Part shown: piece by piece, positions 7,053 through 8,457 of the stretch
How positions within the stretch are numbered: position 1 is the stretch's first letter
Layout: each line of letters opens with the position of its first letter
Origin: Congregibacter sp.
Lineage (GTDB): Bacteria; Pseudomonadota; Gammaproteobacteria; Pseudomonadales; Halieaceae
Reading direction: 5' to 3'
NCBI GenBank assembly: GCA_013911345.1
Contig: JACETJ010000047.1
Location: 1-8,457 of the forward strand
Length of the DNA stretch: 8,457 nt
Position numbers and translations under genes: made by a program
The notes under the pieces: generated by a model
Seen by the model: the letters and a program-made list of their open reading frames with translations, nothing else
The model's database searches: none
What the model was told of the DNA's origin: nothing

Positions 7053-7146
7053 TTTCAGGTTCTCGCGCGTATGAAGAAGGGGCAGTGAGTCAGCGTTCGG
7101 CAGCGCAATGGCGCTCACTCGCCTCTTCCCATCTCATAGATCAGTA

Positions 7147-7175
7147 ATTGTATTGGCTGACCCAGATCTTGGAAA
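7147..7175 (-). promoter_or_regulatory. Possible sigma70-type promoter of the sulfurtransferase-tpiA operon
   Basis: On the minus strand, TTTCCA (7175-7170; four of six consensus matches) and TACAAT (7152-7147; five of six) are spaced by exactly 17 bases. Transcription would begin near 7140, about 22 bases before GTG 7118 and about 88 before ATG 7052. The stem-loop at 7177-7214 ends one base upstream of the -35 element, where an activator site would be expected. No other promoter of similar quality was seen upstream of the operon. Confidence 0.45.
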
Positions 7176-7176
7176 C

Positions 7177-7214
7177 CGGAGCACTGCCGCGCCAAGGCGG
7201 CAACCGCTGCTCCG
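7177..7214. repeat. Two-part inverted repeat in the divergent intergenic region
   Basis: The outer arms CGGAGCA (7177-7183) and TGCTCCG (7208-7214) are perfect 7-bp reverse complements. Inside them TGCCGC (7185-7190) and GCGGCA (7197-7202) form a second perfect 6-bp stem around a 6-base loop. The arms are joined by one base on the left and five on the right, so a bulged 13-bp hairpin can form. It sits between the divergent sulfurtransferase and hydrolase genes, directly behind a possible -35 element. It may be an operator shared by both directions, or a leader structure if the plus-strand transcript starts upstream of it. No T-run follows on either strand, so a terminator is unlikely. Confidence 0.5.
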
Positions 7215-7307
7215 CTCTGGGAAACGCGACTGCCATGGGGTTTTCATTCAGTGTCGACTTTGGTCACAATGGCCGGCCTTCGATATCAACACCCCGAATG
7301 GGGCTCC

Positions 7308-7314
7308 AGAGGAG
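7308..7314 (+). promoter_or_regulatory. Ribosome binding site deciding the dienelactone hydrolase start
   Basis: AGAGGAG ends 6 bases before ATG 7321. The frame is open further upstream to 7108, but that extension shows no family sequence, so this site fixes the start. A small hairpin, CCCC-GAAT-GGGG (7292-7303), lies just ahead of it. Confidence 0.85.
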
Positions 7315-7320
7315 ATAGCT

Positions 7321-7992
7321 ATGCCAAACACGACAATTACCTGCGGCGATGGATTTGAACTAGGCGCCTATGAGGCGAGCCCCTCGGGCGCGGCGAAAGG
7401 CGCTGTCGTGGTCATACAGGAGATCTTTGGCGTCAACTCGCACATTCGCTCGGTTGTCGATGGTTATGCCGAGGCGGGCTTTTATGCCATTGCCCCGGCC
7501 ATTTTTGACCGTCTGGAGCGAGACGTGCAGCTGGGCTATACCGAAGACGATATGACCGCCGGTATCGAGCTCGCTTTTCAAAAGCTGGATATGAGCCAGA
7601 CCCTGGCAGATCTGCAAGCCACCGTTGACGCTGCGGCGAATCACGGAAAAGTCGGCGTGGTGGGTTACTGCTTTGGCGGTCTGCTGACGTGGCTCTCGAG
7701 CTGTAACCTGAGTCAGGTCTCGGCAGCATCGGCATACTACGGTGGGGGCATCCCCGACAATGCAGAGATGACACCTTCTTGCCCAATCATCCTGCACTTT
7801 GGTGAGCAGGACGCCCACATCCCTATGGATTCTGTGGCTGCATTTCAGGAGAAGCAGCCTGATTTACCGGTGCACGTCTACGCGGCTGACCATGGCTTTA
7901 ATTGTGATCAACGTGGCTCCTTTGACGCCTCCGCCGCAGCACAGGCAAAAGAACGCACGCTGGCTTTGTTCAGCGACACGCTCGCCGCCTGA
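7321..7992 (+). CDS. Dienelactone hydrolase family protein
   Basis: A 223-residue alpha/beta hydrolase of the dienelactone hydrolase family. The name enzyme opens dienelactone to maleylacetate in chloroaromatic breakdown, but most genomic members have unknown ester or lactone substrates. The family's Cys-Asp-His triad is complete: Cys117 in GYCFGG (115-120), Asp164 in FGEQDAHIP (160-168) and His191 in ADHGFNC (189-195). Glu34 in QEIFG (33-37) matches the glutamate that holds the cysteine in its resting state. No signal peptide is seen, so it is cytoplasmic; length is typical. The start follows a strong ribosome site. An FMN reductase-like gene follows after 11 bases, so the two are probably one transcript, and the sulfurtransferase operon runs divergently. 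There is no catechol dioxygenase or muconate cycloisomerase nearby, so a chlorocatechol role is not supported. Confidence 0.95.
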   Translation: MPNTTITCGDGFELGAYEASPSGAAKGAVVVIQEIFGVNSHIRSVVDGYAEAGFYAIAPAIFDRLERDVQLGYTEDDMTAGIELAFQKLDMSQTLADLQATVDAAANHGKVGVVGYCFGGLLTWLSSCNLSQVSAASAYYGGGIPDNAEMTPSCPIILHFGEQDAHIPMDSVAAFQEKQPDLPVHVYAADHGFNCDQRGSFDASAAAQAKERTLALFSDTLAA

Positions 7993-8003
7993 AACTCTCC
8001 GGC

Positions 8004-8457
8004 GTGAAGATCGGCATCATCACTGGGAGCCATCGCAAGGACTCCCAAAGCGGCAAAGTGGGCCGCTTTCTGTCGGCTCAACTTAATTCCAGAGACGGTG
8101 TCACGAGTTGGGTGCTGGATCTGGGCAAGTCGCCGCTCCCTCTATGGGATGAAGATCTCCGGAACGAGGGGCCACAATGGTCAGCGATTCCCGACATCAA
8201 AGCAGCACTAGACAGCAGTGACGGGTTCGTCGTGATCGCACCTGAATGGCACGGCATGGTTCCTGCGGCACTGAAAAACTTTTTTTTACTTTGGGCCGCT
8301 ACCGGGGAGCTGTCGCACAAACCCGCCCTCCCCTGTGCGGTGTCTGCAGGTGAAGGGGGCGCCTACGTGATTTCAGAGCTGCGAATGAGCAGCTACAAAA
8401 ACAACCGGCTGTGTTGGATACCCGAGCAACTGATTGCACGAAACGTCAGCGCCATAT
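8004..8457 (+). CDS. NADPH-dependent FMN reductase-like flavoprotein, C-terminus beyond window
   Basis: The first 151 residues of a flavodoxin-fold protein of the NADPH-dependent FMN reductase family (the group of SsuE, ChrR and azoreductase-like quinone reductases), expected to use NAD(P)H to reduce FMN, quinones or other acceptors in the cytoplasm. Evidence is the N-terminal strand KIGIITGSHRKDSQS (2-16), whose GSxRxxS is the phosphate loop for FMN, and APEWHGMVPAALKNFFLLW (79-97), corresponding to the family's TPEYNGSxPGxLKNAIDW, plus SAGEGGAY (114-121). Full members have about 170-200 residues, so 20-50 are missing. I start at GTG 8004: no in-frame ATG exists upstream to the end of the hydrolase gene, and the protein begins where the family does, though no ribosome site is visible, suggesting coupling to the hydrolase stop 11 bases before. 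Codons 93-95 cross a run of eight T (8280-8287) with the frame intact on both sides. Confidence 0.87.
   Translation, partial: MKIGIITGSHRKDSQSGKVGRFLSAQLNSRDGVTSWVLDLGKSPLPLWDEDLRNEGPQWSAIPDIKAALDSSDGFVVIAPEWHGMVPAALKNFFLLWAATGELSHKPALPCAVSAGEGGAYVISELRMSSYKNNRLCWIPEQLIARNVSAI

Noticed and set aside
7241..7270. Possible plus-strand promoter, TTTTCA and CACAAT with 18-base spacing
   Set aside because: Only four of six matches in each element, with off-ideal spacing; too weak to list, although a hydrolase promoter must lie somewhere in this gap or upstream.
7292..7303. CCCC-GAAT-GGGG mini-hairpin before the hydrolase ribosome site
   Set aside because: A 4-bp stem is too short to claim as a riboswitch or thermosensor without conservation data.
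7108..7320. Upstream extension of the dienelactone hydrolase frame
   Set aside because: Open by chance; the translation has no hydrolase-family sequence, it crosses the stem-loop, and a strong ribosome site precedes ATG 7321.
7360..7818. Minus-strand frame of 152 codons
   Set aside because: Antisense to the dienelactone hydrolase, whose full catalytic triad is readable on the plus strand.
1..8457. Search by eye for tRNA genes, CRISPR arrays, IS ends, integrase, toxin-antitoxin or defence genes
   Set aside because: None was recognised. Genes are closely packed metabolic and transport genes of uniform style, with no long gap and no direct repeats suggesting an insertion.

Overview
The window reads as ordinary chromosome of a GC-rich Gram-negative bacterium. 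The protein types and family-level resemblances suggest a marine gammaproteobacterium, perhaps of the Halieaceae (OM60/NOR5) kind. That placement is an inference from remembered relatives and was not tested by any search. There are nine protein genes, two of them cut by the window edges. I see no RNA genes, CRISPR arrays, insertion sequences or phage genes.

Minus strand, in transcription order from about 7.1 kb down to 1: a 3-mercaptopyruvate-type sulfurtransferase, triosephosphate isomerase (tpiA), a thiolase-like protein of the TLP1/SCP2-thiolase-like kind, an HSD10-type short-chain 3-hydroxyacyl-CoA dehydrogenase, and an enoyl-CoA hydratase. These five lie close together (gaps of 53, 1, 40 and 14 bases) and probably form one operon. 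A 9-bp inverted repeat follows the hydratase. Then come an AI-2E/PerM-family membrane protein and the first 321 codons of an exported type-B carboxylesterase, each behind a longer gap and so possibly transcribed separately.

Plus strand, from 7.3 kb to the end: a dienelactone-hydrolase family protein and, 11 bases later, an NADPH-dependent FMN reductase-like flavoprotein that runs off the window. The region between the divergent sulfurtransferase and hydrolase genes holds a two-part stem-loop and a plausible promoter for the sulfurtransferase side.

The core of the window looks like a small acyl-CoA degradation unit: hydratase (enoyl-CoA to 3-hydroxyacyl-CoA), dehydrogenase (to 3-ketoacyl-CoA) and a thiolase-fold protein. 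The thiolase-fold protein seems to lack the usual nucleophilic cysteine, so its reaction is open; a retro-aldol or non-thiolytic role is worth testing. The position of tpiA inside this unit, away from its usual partners, is the other notable point. I did not find a convincing new defence or mobile system here.
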